The notes: generated from the letters alone by a model not told the origin. Counted from the stretch's first letter, positions 1 to 9,540 are shown. The stretch: DNA of 10,641 nt from an uncultured Streptococcus sp. (GCA_916048145.1 CAJZGT010000036.1:1-10641); one strand, 5' to 3'. Program-made: numbers and translations.

Positions 1-823
1 AGCAAACATCGTCGTCCAAGCCCGTAATCATCTTAACCTCACCCTTGATACGATGAGCAAGATTTTTCACATCGATATAGGCCAGGGTCGCCATGATCTC
101 CTCCTCAGTTTCGTGGAAGGGATCGTGAAACTTGAAATAACGGAAAAGTTCGTCATAGGCTTCACTTGTATTACCAATCTCAAGCACTCGTCTAAAGTCT
201 GACAAGAAGGGATAGATGGCAACTGTTTTCTGAATCCGAGGACTGAGCGCTGCTGCAACTAGGGCTAGAGCCCCTCCTTGCGAGGCACCATAGCTAGAAA
301 GACGCTTCTCATCAACCTGAGGCAGACTAGCAATAATTTCAACCAACTGGTAAATATCCAGATAAACATCCTTATAGAAGAGATGATCCCGACCTTCCAC
401 AACCCCACGGATAATATGTCCCTTAACCGTATTTCCTAAAGGAGAACGCAAACCGTCCTGTGAATAACCTGACTGTCCCCGCACATCCATGGAAACAACA
501 CCGTAACCAGACACGGTGAAGGCCATCATATCGGCCCAGTCCCAGCCACGTCCCATATAACCATGGAAATGGAAGATTAGAGGAACTTTTTCCTCACTCT
601 TTGGAAGAACGACGCGCGCATAGACCTTACCTGCATTAGTTCCTTCAAAAGTGAGCTCAAAGCACTTGACTTGGGGAATATGGAAATCTCTTTCCTCTAA
701 CTGGTAGACTGGAAGAGTTGAAACTTTTTTCACTTCCTCATCCCAGAAAGCATCAAAGTCTTCTGGAACCTCATCCCTTCCTAGATAGGTCTTAATTTCT
801 TCTAATAAAGCTGGATTTTTCAT
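1..823 (-). CDS. axe1: Acetyl xylan esterase / cephalosporin-C deacetylase (CE7 family), C-terminus beyond window
   Basis: This is a cytoplasmic alpha/beta-hydrolase of carbohydrate esterase family 7, which removes acetyl groups from xylo-oligosaccharides and related small acetylated compounds. The frame is open from the ATG at 823 to the left edge, giving 274 of the roughly 320 residues usual for the family. All CE7 signatures that should fall inside the window are present: oxyanion-region HGYMG with Tyr89, the RGQ motif at 115-117, and nucleophile motif GASQGG with Ser181 (Gln182 next to it). The likely catalytic Asp lies in GLDDD near residue 271. The catalytic His and the HE motif would be past the edge. 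There is no signal peptide. The start is set by AAGGAG six bases upstream. A promoter and a cre-like site precede it, so it is probably a separate, catabolite-regulated unit. The true substrate in this organism is not visible from sequence. Confidence 0.93.
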   Translation of the reverse strand, partial: MKNPALLEEIKTYLGRDEVPEDFDAFWDEEVKKVSTLPVYQLEERDFHIPQVKCFELTFEGTNAGKVYARVVLPKSEEKVPLIFHFHGYMGRGWDWADMMAFTVSGYGVVSMDVRGQSGYSQDGLRSPLGNTVKGHIIRGVVEGRDHLFYKDVYLDIYQLVEIIASLPQVDEKRLSSYGASQGGALALVAAALSPRIQKTVAIYPFLSDFRRVLEIGNTSEAYDELFRYFKFHDPFHETEEEIMATLAYIDVKNLAHRIKGEVKMITGLDDDVC

Positions 824-840
824 AGCATGCTCCTTTTATT

Positions 841-856
841 TTGTAATCGCTACCAC
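841..856 (-). promoter_or_regulatory. cre site (CcpA operator) over the axe1 transcription start
   Basis: Read on the minus strand the 16 bases are GTGGTAGCGATTACAA. They match the CcpA consensus WTGNNARCGNWWWCAW at every specified position except the first. The site lies immediately downstream of the predicted -10 box and covers the likely start point, a position where CcpA normally represses. This fits a gene for using acetylated plant sugars. Binding itself is inferred. Confidence 0.6.
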
Positions 857-857
857 A

Positions 858-886
858 ACTGTAGCATATCTAAGAAATCAATGCAA
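858..886 (-). promoter_or_regulatory. Candidate axe1 promoter (extended -10)
   Basis: On the minus strand there is TTGCAT (886-881), a 17-base spacer, then TACAGT (863-858) preceded by TGC, which makes an extended -10. The -35 is poor (3 of 6), but the spacing and TGn motif are right. The start codon is about 35 bases downstream of -10. Confidence 0.5.
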
Positions 887-961
887 GAAAGAAGGGTAAA
901 TAGAAAGAGATTTTAGATTCTTTACTTTTAGGATAATGGGCTGAAAGTAGTTTTAGAAACG

Positions 962-983
962 AAAAAAGAGCATTTCGCTCTTT
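962..983 (-). terminator. Intrinsic terminator after the microprotein gene / recG operon
   Basis: On the minus strand AAAGAGC, a 5-base loop (GAAAT), then GCTCTTT runs into a TTTTTT tract. The stem is 7 bp with four strong G-C or C-G pairs at its heart. It is the first good terminator after recG and lies 17 bases beyond the small ORF stop, so it probably ends both transcripts and insulates axe1. Confidence 0.8.
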
Positions 984-999
984 CTTCTTCTGCTTAATC

Positions 1000-1062
1000 T
1001 TAATTTTTTGCTTCTTTATTTTGGAAAGTGGTTTGGTAATTTACTTTAATCGTTACTGTCAT
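1000..1062 (-). CDS. Candidate 20-residue microprotein, function unknown
   Basis: A short ORF begins MTVTIKVNYQ and ends NKEAKN, with a TAA stop at 1000-1002. The ATG at 1060-1062 is preceded by GAGGA about seven bases away, a normal streptococcal ribosome binding site. A TATACT hexamer lies 32 bases upstream of the ATG and a clear terminator 17 bases downstream. The compact promoter-like/RBS/ORF/terminator layout is what makes it more than chance. The peptide is polar, with four lysines, and has no hydrophobic stretch, signal sequence or cysteines, so it would stay in the cytoplasm unless processed. I do not recognise a family. The frame stays open upstream to 1117, but no better start is seen there. 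It could instead be the remnant of a longer gene or a small RNA. Confidence 0.45.
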   Translation of the reverse strand: MTVTIKVNYQTTFQNKEAKN

Positions 1063-1093
1063 GTGAGAGTCCTCGTTTCTTTTTGATGACTCT

Positions 1094-1099
1094 AGTATA
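1094..1099 (-). promoter_or_regulatory. Candidate -10 box for the microprotein gene
   Basis: TATACT on the minus strand matches the -10 consensus at five of six bases and would start transcription near 1087, about 25 bases before the ATG. The hexamer 17 bases further upstream (AGCTAG) does not resemble a -35, so the promoter is weak or needs an activator. Read-through from recG is the alternative. Confidence 0.3.
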
Positions 1100-1123
1100 A
1101 AGGGCAAACCTGAAAGCTAGCTT

Positions 1124-1230
1124 AATACTCTTCGAAAATCTCTTCAAACCACGTCAGCGTCGCCTTACCGTACTCAAGTACAGCTTGCGGCTAGTTTCCT
1201 AGTTTGCTCTTTGATTTTCATTGAGTATAA
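1124..1230. repeat. BOX element, boxA-boxC form without boxB
   Basis: The 107-base block is bounded by AATACTC (1124) and GAGTATAA (1230), the inverted ends of pneumococcal BOX repeats. Positions 1152-1172 are nearly the complement of the classical BOX-PCR primer site in boxA (one internal difference, G to A). Positions 1181-1230 match boxC, with its GCGGCTAG and TTTGATTTTCATTGAGTA parts. The central boxB units are missing; a short palindrome GTAC-TCAA-GTAC (1169-1180) marks the junction. It lies 19 bases after the recG stop and so is probably transcribed with the recG mRNA. BOX elements are thought to be non-autonomous repeats moved in trans; nothing here encodes a transposase. Confidence 0.88.
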
Positions 1231-1248
1231 GATTTCCTTAGAGAAAGC

Positions 1249-3264
1249 TTAATCTAGATGTTCTTTCTTTTCCAAATGAAGGGCAATCATCCGCCACTCT
1301 GGATCCTCTTGCCAGCCTTCAATAGAACTAATGTAGCTAGCAACTTTTCTGGCTTCTTCTAAAATCGGAAAATCTTCGATAATATCAGCCACTTGAAACT
1401 CTGGGAGACCTGACTGTCTGGTTCCAAAAATCTCACCCGAACCCCGCATTTTCAAATCTTCCTCCGCAAGGACAAATCCATTGGTTGTTTCTGTCATGAT
1501 GCGCATGCGGTCTTTCCCAGAATCCGTCTTAGGATTGGCAACGAGAACAGCATAGGACTGCTTGTCCCCCCGACCGACACGACCTCTGAGCTGGTGAAGC
1601 TGACTGAGACCGAAGCGATCGGCATCCATGATAATCATGACCGTGGCATTAGGAACATTGACCCCAACCTCAATAACCGTTGTCGAAACCAGAATATTCG
1701 TTTTTCTCTCTTTGAACTCCTGCATAATCTGGTCTTTTTCGTCACTCTTCATCTTACCATGTAGAAGAGCCACTTCGGCCTTACCAGCAAAATGAGCCGT
1801 CAACTCTTCTGATAAGGCAATGGCATTTTTCAAATCTAGAGCTTCTGATTCTTCAATCAAAGGAGAGATAACATAGGCTTGTGAACCTTTTTGGATTTCC
1901 CCCTCTAACCAAGTCAAGACCTGAGGTAATTGCTCATGTTTGATCCAGCGTGTCACAATAGGTTTCCGTCCTGCTGGCATCTGGTCAATAGTGGAAACAT
2001 CCATATCACCAAAGGCTGTGATAGCCAGCGTCCGTGGGATAGGAGTCGCTGTCATCATGAGAACGTCAGGATTGTCACCTTTTTCCCGTAAAATACGCCT
2101 TTGCCCAACACCGAAACGGTGCTGCTCATCGATGATAATCAAACCAAGACGAGCATACTCCACCCCATCCTGAATCAGGGCATGAGTTCCGATAATCAAA
2201 TCAGCCTCACCCTTGGCAATAGTCTCCAAGACTCCTCTCTTTTCTGCAGCTTTCAAGGAACCTGTCAAGAGAGCGAGTTTTAGGTCTGGGAAGAGACTCT
2301 GTAGACTCTCAAAATGTTGCTCTGCGAGAATTTCTGTTGGCACCATGAGAGCAGCCTGGTAGCCAGCTATCACTGCCACAAACATGGCCAAGCCAGCGAC
2401 CACCGTTTTTCCACTCCCCACATCTCCTTGCAAGAGACGATTCATGTGGTGATCCGACTTCATGTCAGTTAAAATTTCCTGCAAACTCTTTTCCTGAGCT
2501 GGGGTCAGGGCAAATGGAAGGCTTTCCTTGACTGCTGTCACTTTTTCCTGAGACCAGTTCAGAACCAGACCGCTTCCCTGAACTCTATTTTCAGATTTGA
2601 GCGTCTGCAATTGCATTTGGAAATAAAAGAGTTCCTCAAATTTGATACGGCGAAGGGCCTGCTTGTATTCAGCCAAATCCTTGGGGAAATGCATGGCGCG
2701 GACTGCCTGACAACGGGACATGAGTTTGTATTTGTCCAGCAAAGACTGGGGAAGATTTTCCTCTATCAAGAGGTCCAGTCCCTGATCAAAGGCCGTTTTG
2801 ATGACCTTGACCAGACTGGCCTGACTGATTCCCTGAGTCAGACGATAGACAGGCTGGAGGTCATCTTCCACCTGAGCCAGGACCTTCATCCCAGTCAGAC
2901 TAGCCTTGGCACGGTCCCATTTTCCAAAGACGGCAAGAGTTGCTCCCAACTCTATCTTATCTGCTAGATAGGGCTGGTTAAAGAAATTCACCGCAAAAAC
3001 GACTTCTCCCTGCTTGAGGCTAAAACGCAGGCGATTGCGCTTGAAACCATAATACTGAACACTGGCAGGAGTCACGACTTGACCAGAAAGAACCGCCTTT
3101 TCACCGTCTTCTAGTTCCAATACTTGCTTGGTCTTGAAATCTTCATAACGGAAAGGAAAGTAGAGCAAGAGGTCTTGCAAATTTTCAATTCCTAGTTTGG
3201 CGTATTTCTCTGCTGACTTTGGTCCCACACCAGGTAAGACATGCAAGGGTTGATGTAGATTCAT
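1249..3264 (-). CDS. recG: ATP-dependent DNA helicase RecG
   Basis: RecG is a superfamily 2 helicase that regresses stalled replication forks and remodels branched DNA. The 671 residues are full family length. The N-terminus has a helix-hairpin-helix-like stretch (LPGVGPKSAEKYAKLG, about 10-25) followed by the OB-fold wedge domain (about 50-150) that splits the fork. Helicase motifs are intact: Walker A GDVGSGKT at 280-287, DEQH at 379-382, TAT at 405-407, motif V around STTVIEVGVN 527-536, and motif VI QLRGRVGR at 558-565. The TRG region with RGSGEIFGTRQSG (about 607-619) couples ATP use to translocation. The start at 3264 has AAGGAG six bases upstream and lies 18 bases after alr, so the two are very likely co-transcribed. 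Nothing is truncated or odd. Confidence 0.98.
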   Translation of the reverse strand: MNLHQPLHVLPGVGPKSAEKYAKLGIENLQDLLLYFPFRYEDFKTKQVLELEDGEKAVLSGQVVTPASVQYYGFKRNRLRFSLKQGEVVFAVNFFNQPYLADKIELGATLAVFGKWDRAKASLTGMKVLAQVEDDLQPVYRLTQGISQASLVKVIKTAFDQGLDLLIEENLPQSLLDKYKLMSRCQAVRAMHFPKDLAEYKQALRRIKFEELFYFQMQLQTLKSENRVQGSGLVLNWSQEKVTAVKESLPFALTPAQEKSLQEILTDMKSDHHMNRLLQGDVGSGKTVVAGLAMFVAVIAGYQAALMVPTEILAEQHFESLQSLFPDLKLALLTGSLKAAEKRGVLETIAKGEADLIIGTHALIQDGVEYARLGLIIIDEQHRFGVGQRRILREKGDNPDVLMMTATPIPRTLAITAFGDMDVSTIDQMPAGRKPIVTRWIKHEQLPQVLTWLEGEIQKGSQAYVISPLIEESEALDLKNAIALSEELTAHFAGKAEVALLHGKMKSDEKDQIMQEFKERKTNILVSTTVIEVGVNVPNATVMIIMDADRFGLSQLHQLRGRVGRGDKQSYAVLVANPKTDSGKDRMRIMTETTNGFVLAEEDLKMRGSGEIFGTRQSGLPEFQVADIIEDFPILEEARKVASYISSIEGWQEDPEWRMIALHLEKKEHLD

Positions 3265-3282
3265 GCTCCACTCCTTTCTTTT

Positions 3283-4386
3283 CTAATAATATTCTCTCGG
3301 AATGCGGTCGCTGAGAAGACAAACCACCTCGTAGTTAATGGTTCCGCGGTAGGTCGCAACCTGAGTAGCTGTGATTTCCTTGCCCCCGTTAGAACCAATC
3401 AAGGTTACTTTGGTTCCCAACGGATAAAGCTTAGGCAGACGAATGGTGATTTGGTCCATCGAAACCCGTCCGACGATTGGGCAAGCTTGCCCATCTACCA
3501 AGACAGAGAAATTCTGCATGTCTCGTGTCCAACCATCCGCATAGCCGATTGGTACCGTCGCAATGACTTGCTCGCTATCAGCCTGATAGGTCGCTCCATA
3601 GCCCATGCAAGCTCCGGCTGGAACTGTCTTGACATGAACCAGAGCAGACTCCAAGGTCAAGGCTGGAGTCAGGTCATAAGGCAAGTCCAAGACCTCTCCG
3701 CTAGGATTCAGGCCATACATAGCGTCTCCCATACGAACCGCATTGAAAATAGTCTCTGCATGCCAAAGAGTCGTTGCCGAGTTGCTAGCATGTACCAGCT
3801 CTGGAAGACCTTTCATACTAGCCAAAATAGTTTTAAACCGTTCTAACTGGGCATTAAAGTAGGTATCTGATGCTTCATCTGCAGTCGCAAAATGGGTAAA
3901 AATCCCTTCAACACGAGCACCGTGTTGTTGGAGCAATTCTTGAGCTTGCCCAGCCTCACGAGTCTCTCGAAAACCAATCCGTCCCATTCCTGAATCAATC
4001 TTGAGGTGAACTGTCAATCCAATTAGATCCGCTTTCTTATCTAAGAGTACTTGAATCCACTCCAGTCCAGCCACAGTCAAGGTGATGTCGTATTCTTTAG
4101 CTAGAGCGACAGCTTCGATTTCAGAAACTCCTAAAATGAGAATTCGCTTGCTGAGTCCAGCTTGTCTGAGTTCAATAGCTTCATCGATATTGGAAACGCA
4201 AAAACCATCAACATCGTCCTGGATCGCCTTAGCAACGGCAACAGCTCCATGCCCATAAGCATTGGCCTTGACCACAGCCCACTTGAGCGTTCCTTGAGGG
4301 ATATGAGCCCCCATTTGCTGAATATTTTGTCGAATAGCTCCCAGATGAATCAGAGCCTTGGTTGGTCTATGTGGACTAGCTTTCAT
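3283..4386 (-). CDS. alr: Alanine racemase (PLP-dependent)
   Basis: Alr interconverts L- and D-alanine in the cytoplasm, supplying D-Ala for peptidoglycan and for D-alanylation of teichoic acids. The protein is 367 residues, standard length. PLP attaches at Lys40 in [10 protein letters not shown]. The second catalytic base is Tyr263 in MGYGATY. The TIM-barrel is followed by a C-terminal beta domain from about 240. The ATG at 4384-4386 is chosen because GGAGG lies seven bases upstream and the product then begins [17 protein letters not shown] at 4405-4407 would add seven residues but sits upstream of that Shine-Dalgarno and has none of its own. The start overlaps the end of acpS by 11 bases, so translation is probably coupled. 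Pairing with acpS may be meaningful: AcpS activates the D-alanyl carrier protein that receives D-Ala (inference). Confidence 0.97.
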   Translation of the reverse strand: MKASPHRPTKALIHLGAIRQNIQQMGAHIPQGTLKWAVVKANAYGHGAVAVAKAIQDDVDGFCVSNIDEAIELRQAGLSKRILILGVSEIEAVALAKEYDITLTVAGLEWIQVLLDKKADLIGLTVHLKIDSGMGRIGFRETREAGQAQELLQQHGARVEGIFTHFATADEASDTYFNAQLERFKTILASMKGLPELVHASNSATTLWHAETIFNAVRMGDAMYGLNPSGEVLDLPYDLTPALTLESALVHVKTVPAGACMGYGATYQADSEQVIATVPIGYADGWTRDMQNFSVLVDGQACPIVGRVSMDQITIRLPKLYPLGTKVTLIGSNGGKEITATQVATYRGTINYEVVCLLSDRIPREYY

Positions 4387-4738
4387 GATTTTCCTCCAAA
4401 ATGACACTGGCTGTCACAAACTGATCGGTATGGCTGATAGACAGCCAAATCTTTCCTGAAAATGGTGCCTGACTAAAATAAGGCGCCCCGCGTTCATTAT
4501 TCAAGACTTCCAAATCCTGAAAACCGATTTTTCCAATACCCGTTCCCATAGCCTTGGAAAAGGCTTCTTTAGCCGACCAGCGACCAGCTAAATATTCGAT
4601 TTGTCTGCGCCCTTTAAGACTGTTAAACCGTTCCATTTCCTTAGCGGTCAGCACGCGCTTAGCAAATCCTTCATGTCGTGTAACTGCGCTTTCTATCGAA
4701 GCCAATTCTTCGATGTCAATTCCGTGTCCAACTATCAT
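4376..4738 (-). CDS. acpS: Holo-[acyl-carrier-protein] synthase
   Basis: AcpS transfers 4'-phosphopantetheine from CoA to the serine of acyl carrier protein, and of other carriers such as DltC, using Mg2+. The 120-residue product starts [11 protein letters not shown], as expected for the family. Asp8 and Glu58 (in [16 protein letters not shown]) are the metal ligands. ISHTDQFV near 101-108 is the conserved strand and the enzyme works as a trimer. The ATG at 4736-4738 is chosen on family N-terminus. In-frame upstream starts (GTG 4783, ATG 4774, ATG 4744) would add up to 15 residues without a family counterpart. No normal Shine-Dalgarno lies before the chosen ATG; a hairpin (4750-4772) sits there instead. 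The 3' end overlaps alr by 11 bases, and the preceding aroG-type gene ends 45 bases upstream. Confidence 0.96.
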   Translation of the reverse strand: MIVGHGIDIEELASIESAVTRHEGFAKRVLTAKEMERFNSLKGRRQIEYLAGRWSAKEAFSKAMGTGIGKIGFQDLEVLNNERGAPYFSQAPFSGKIWLSISHTDQFVTASVILEENHES

Positions 4739-4745
4739 TCTCATC

Positions 4746-4779
4746 AAAAGGAGTTGAGATTCCCCCAACTCCATCCTTT
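4746..4779 (-). promoter_or_regulatory. Hairpin between the second DAHP synthase gene and acpS (possible attenuator)
   Basis: On the minus strand GGAGTTG (4772-4766) can pair with CAACTCC (4756-4750) around a 9-base loop, followed by TTTT. A rival pairing joins AAAAGGA (4779-4773) to TCCTTTT (4752-4746). The first form leaves a purine-rich AAAAGGA free and resembles a weak terminator; the second hides it. It lies just after a stop codon and just before a start with no clear Shine-Dalgarno, so a role in partial termination or start control is plausible but inferred. Confidence 0.5.
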
Positions 4780-4783
4780 TCAC

Positions 4784-5815
4784 TTATTTTGTCAAGGTAG
4801 CATAAATTTCTTCTACCAAGGCCTCTGTATTTTCCCAACCTAGACAAGGATCGGTAATGGAGCAACCAAAGACCTCTGGTTGGTTTTGACGACCATCTGC
4901 TAGGTAAGATTCAATCATAAAGCCTCGAACTATCTTTTTAATCTTCTCATTCCAATCACGATTTTGCAAGGTCTGGCGAACAATTCGAATCTGCTCCATA
5001 TATTGCTTGCCTGAGTTATCATGGTTGGTATCAATGAGGATAAAGGGATTTTCAAGTCCCATAGCTTCATAGCGTTCAATGGCATTTAGCAAAGTTTCAT
5101 AGTAAAAGTTAGGCTCATTTTTCCCATATTCATTAACTGCGCCACGAAGGATGACATGGGCCAAGGGATTTCCTGAAGTCTCAACTTCTTGCCCATGGAA
5201 AAGGAAGGTCTGTTTATTTTGAGCGGCATAGATGCCATTAAACATGACACTCAAATTTCCAGAGGTTGGATTTTTCATTCCGACTGGTGCATCAATCCCT
5301 GAGGCCACAAAACGGTGCTCTTGGTCTTCCACAGAACGAGCCCCAACAGCATGGTAGCTGACCAAATCATCTACCAAGACCAGATTTGACGGATAAAGCA
5401 TCTCATCTGCCGTTGTCAAACCAGTCTCTGTAATTACGCGGTAGTGCAACTGGCGCACAGCCTGCAAACCGTTGATCAGGCTTGGAGCCTTAGAGGTATC
5501 TGGTTGGTGAACCAAACCTTTATAGCCGTCTCCGTTGGTGCGAGGTTTAGCAGTATAAACACGCATAACCATGAAAATCTTGTCCGCCACCTTCTTCTGC
5601 AAAGCGGATAAACGGCGGGCATATTCCAAGACAGCTTCTTCATTATCAGAAGAGCAAGGGCCAATCACCAAAAGGATACGGTCATCTTCCCCTGAAATAA
5701 TGTCTGCCAATTCTCTATCACGGCGCTCCTTTAGTCTCAAGGCTTCCGCAGACAATTGAGTTTCTGCCTTGATTGCTTCAATATCGATTTCTTGACCTTT
5801 TTCAATAAATGCCAT
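4784..5815 (-). CDS. aroG: 3-deoxy-7-phosphoheptulonate (DAHP) synthase, copy 2
   Basis: The enzyme condenses phosphoenolpyruvate with erythrose 4-phosphate to DAHP, the first step of the shikimate pathway. It is 343 residues and of the E. coli AroG type (class I-alpha). The metal ligands are in place: Cys54 in IGPCSSDN, His265 in DTNHDNSGKQ, Glu302 in MIESYL and Asp322 in ITDPCLGWE. Substrate-binding segments TAKPRTNGDGYKG (88-100), GARSVEDQ (158-165) and KNPTSGN (181-187) are also present. By hand alignment it is about 76% identical to the neighbouring copy (262 of 343), with no gaps. It starts one base after that gene stops, and its AGGAG lies inside the upstream gene's end, so the two are translationally linked. 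Which aromatic amino acid inhibits it cannot be read directly. The aroG/aroF labels follow recalled streptococcal usage and are only a convention. Confidence 0.95.
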   Translation of the reverse strand: MAFIEKGQEIDIEAIKAETQLSAEALRLKERRDRELADIISGEDDRILLVIGPCSSDNEEAVLEYARRLSALQKKVADKIFMVMRVYTAKPRTNGDGYKGLVHQPDTSKAPSLINGLQAVRQLHYRVITETGLTTADEMLYPSNLVLVDDLVSYHAVGARSVEDQEHRFVASGIDAPVGMKNPTSGNLSVMFNGIYAAQNKQTFLFHGQEVETSGNPLAHVILRGAVNEYGKNEPNFYYETLLNAIERYEAMGLENPFILIDTNHDNSGKQYMEQIRIVRQTLQNRDWNEKIKKIVRGFMIESYLADGRQNQPEVFGCSITDPCLGWENTEALVEEIYATLTK

Positions 5816-5816
5816 C

Positions 5817-6848
5817 TTATTCTCCTAGCGTTTGGTAGATTTCTCTGACGAGGGCTTCCGTATTTTCCCAGCCAAGGCAAGGGTCTGTGATCGACTTGCC
5901 AAATACTTCTGGTTCGTTTTGACGGCCGTCTTCTAGATAAGACTCAATCATAAAGCCACGAACGTACTGCTTGATTTTTTCATTCCAATCACGGTTAATC
6001 AAGGTCTGGCGGACAATTCGAATCTGATCCATGTATTGCTTACCAGAGTTGTCATGATTGGTATCCACAATGATAAAGGGATTTTCCAAGCCCATTTTCT
6101 CATACTGGGCAATGGTATCCATCAAATTATCATAGTAGTAGTTAGGAATATTCTTCCCATACTCATTGATTGCTCCACGAAGAATGGCGTGCGAAAGCGG
6201 GTTCCCAGTTGTTTCCACTTCTTTTCCTAGGAAAAGGAAACTTTGTTTGTTTTGAGCAGCATAAATTCCATTAAACATAACATTGAGATTTCCAGAGGTT
6301 GGATTTTTAAACCCAGTCGCAAAATCTGCCCCACTTGCCACAAAGCGGTGTTGCTGGTCTTCAACTGAACGGGCACCAACAGCCATGTAAGAAATCAAAT
6401 CATCCACAAGAGGAAGATTTTCAGGATAAAGCATTTCATCAGCTGTCGTCATACCTGTTTCCGTGATGACACGATAATGAAGATGGCGCACGGCTTTAAT
6501 TCCGTTGATAAGACTAGGCGCTTCTGCCGCGTTAGGTTGGTGAATCAAGCCCTTATAACCATCTCCGTTGGTACGGGGTTTGGCAGTATAAACACGCATA
6601 ACCATAAAGATACGGTCTGCCACTTCTGCTTGCAGGACTGCCAAACGCTTAGCGTACTCAAGGACAGCTTCTTCATTATCAGATGAGCATGGCCCAATTA
6701 CCAAGAGAATCCGCTGGTCTTCTCCACGTATAATGGCTTCTAGCTCTTGATCGCGCTGTGATTTTCTCTCCAAAGCTTGGCCTTCCAATTTTGATAAGGC
6801 ACGAACTTCTTCAATATTAATTTTAGGACTTTTTGCTGTAAATACCAT
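5817..6848 (-). CDS. aroF: 3-deoxy-7-phosphoheptulonate (DAHP) synthase, copy 1
   Basis: This is a second class I-alpha DAHP synthase and the first gene of the run toward recG. The 343 residues keep the same catalytic set at the same positions (Cys54, His265, Glu302, Asp322), so it should be active. It differs from its neighbour mainly in the first 40 residues (23 of 81 differences), at 101-110, at 171-180 and at 241-250. The N-terminal segment and the 171-180 loop correspond to the aromatic amino-acid inhibitor pocket of E. coli AroG, so the two copies may answer to different end products (inference). The ATG at 6848 has AAGGAG seven bases upstream. It follows secA after 80 bases that contain a long hairpin. 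I see no convincing separate promoter, so read-through from secA is possible. Confidence 0.95.
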   Translation of the reverse strand: MVFTAKSPKINIEEVRALSKLEGQALERKSQRDQELEAIIRGEDQRILLVIGPCSSDNEEAVLEYAKRLAVLQAEVADRIFMVMRVYTAKPRTNGDGYKGLIHQPNAAEAPSLINGIKAVRHLHYRVITETGMTTADEMLYPENLPLVDDLISYMAVGARSVEDQQHRFVASGADFATGFKNPTSGNLNVMFNGIYAAQNKQSFLFLGKEVETTGNPLSHAILRGAINEYGKNIPNYYYDNLMDTIAQYEKMGLENPFIIVDTNHDNSGKQYMDQIRIVRQTLINRDWNEKIKQYVRGFMIESYLEDGRQNEPEVFGKSITDPCLGWENTEALVREIYQTLGE

Positions 6849-6871
6849 AACTCATCTCCTTATAAAGCAAA

Positions 6872-6910
6872 CGGATACCAAGTAAAAATTTACTTTTCAC
6901 AAGGTATCCG
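6872..6910 (-). terminator. Long hairpin between secA and the first DAHP synthase (terminator or attenuator)
   Basis: CGGATACC (6872-6879) pairs perfectly with GGTATCCG (6903-6910). A second stem AAGTAA/TTACTT (6880-6885 with 6890-6895) stacks directly on one side and leaves a 7-base bulge on the other. In the minus-strand RNA two G-U pairs can extend the base. The run after it (TTTGCTTT) is a broken U-tract, so termination is probably partial. The sense of control, if any, is unknown. Confidence 0.55.
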
Positions 6911-6928
6911 CCTCTAAACTCTCTCATT

Positions 6929-9442
<2,514 letters not shown>

Positions 9443-9487
9443 GTTTTTCCTTACTTTAAATTCCGAATATTTTAGAATGTTCTTTTA

Positions 9488-9516
9488 ATTTTAGCACAAT
9501 TACTGATTATTTTCAA
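9488..9516 (-). promoter_or_regulatory. secA promoter (strong extended -10)
   Basis: On the minus strand TTGAAA (9516-9511), exactly 17 bases, then TAAAAT (9493-9488) preceded by TGC. Both hexamers match consensus at four or five of six positions and the extended -10 adds strength. Transcription should begin near 9481, giving a leader of about 38 bases. Confidence 0.8.
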
Positions 9517-9540
9517 GAAAGAATCCCCATTTCAAAATGG

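Noticed and set aside
67..258. 63-codon minus-strand ORF inside axe1
   Set aside because: It is an out-of-frame shadow of the esterase frame, which has strong CE7 motifs through the same bases.
1066..1093. Inverted repeat AGAGTC/GACTCT around the microprotein ribosome binding site
   Set aside because: Only 6 bp with a 16-base loop, and one arm would lie upstream of the expected transcription start.
2611..2967. 118-codon plus-strand ORF opposite recG
   Set aside because: It lies wholly opposite the RecG wedge region, has no ribosome binding site worth noting and no recognisable protein features.
3451..3846. 131-codon plus-strand ORF opposite alr
   Set aside because: Antisense shadow of a conserved enzyme; composition is that of a complemented coding strand.
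4387..4407. Upstream GTG start for alr adding seven residues
   Set aside because: It lies ahead of the GGAGG that serves the ATG at 4386, and the added residues have no family counterpart.
6851..6888. Possible leaderless promoter for the first DAHP synthase (TTTACT, 16 bases, TATAAG)
   Set aside because: The -10 would overlap the Shine-Dalgarno AAGGAG, so the transcript would lose its ribosome binding site. Read-through from secA is simpler.
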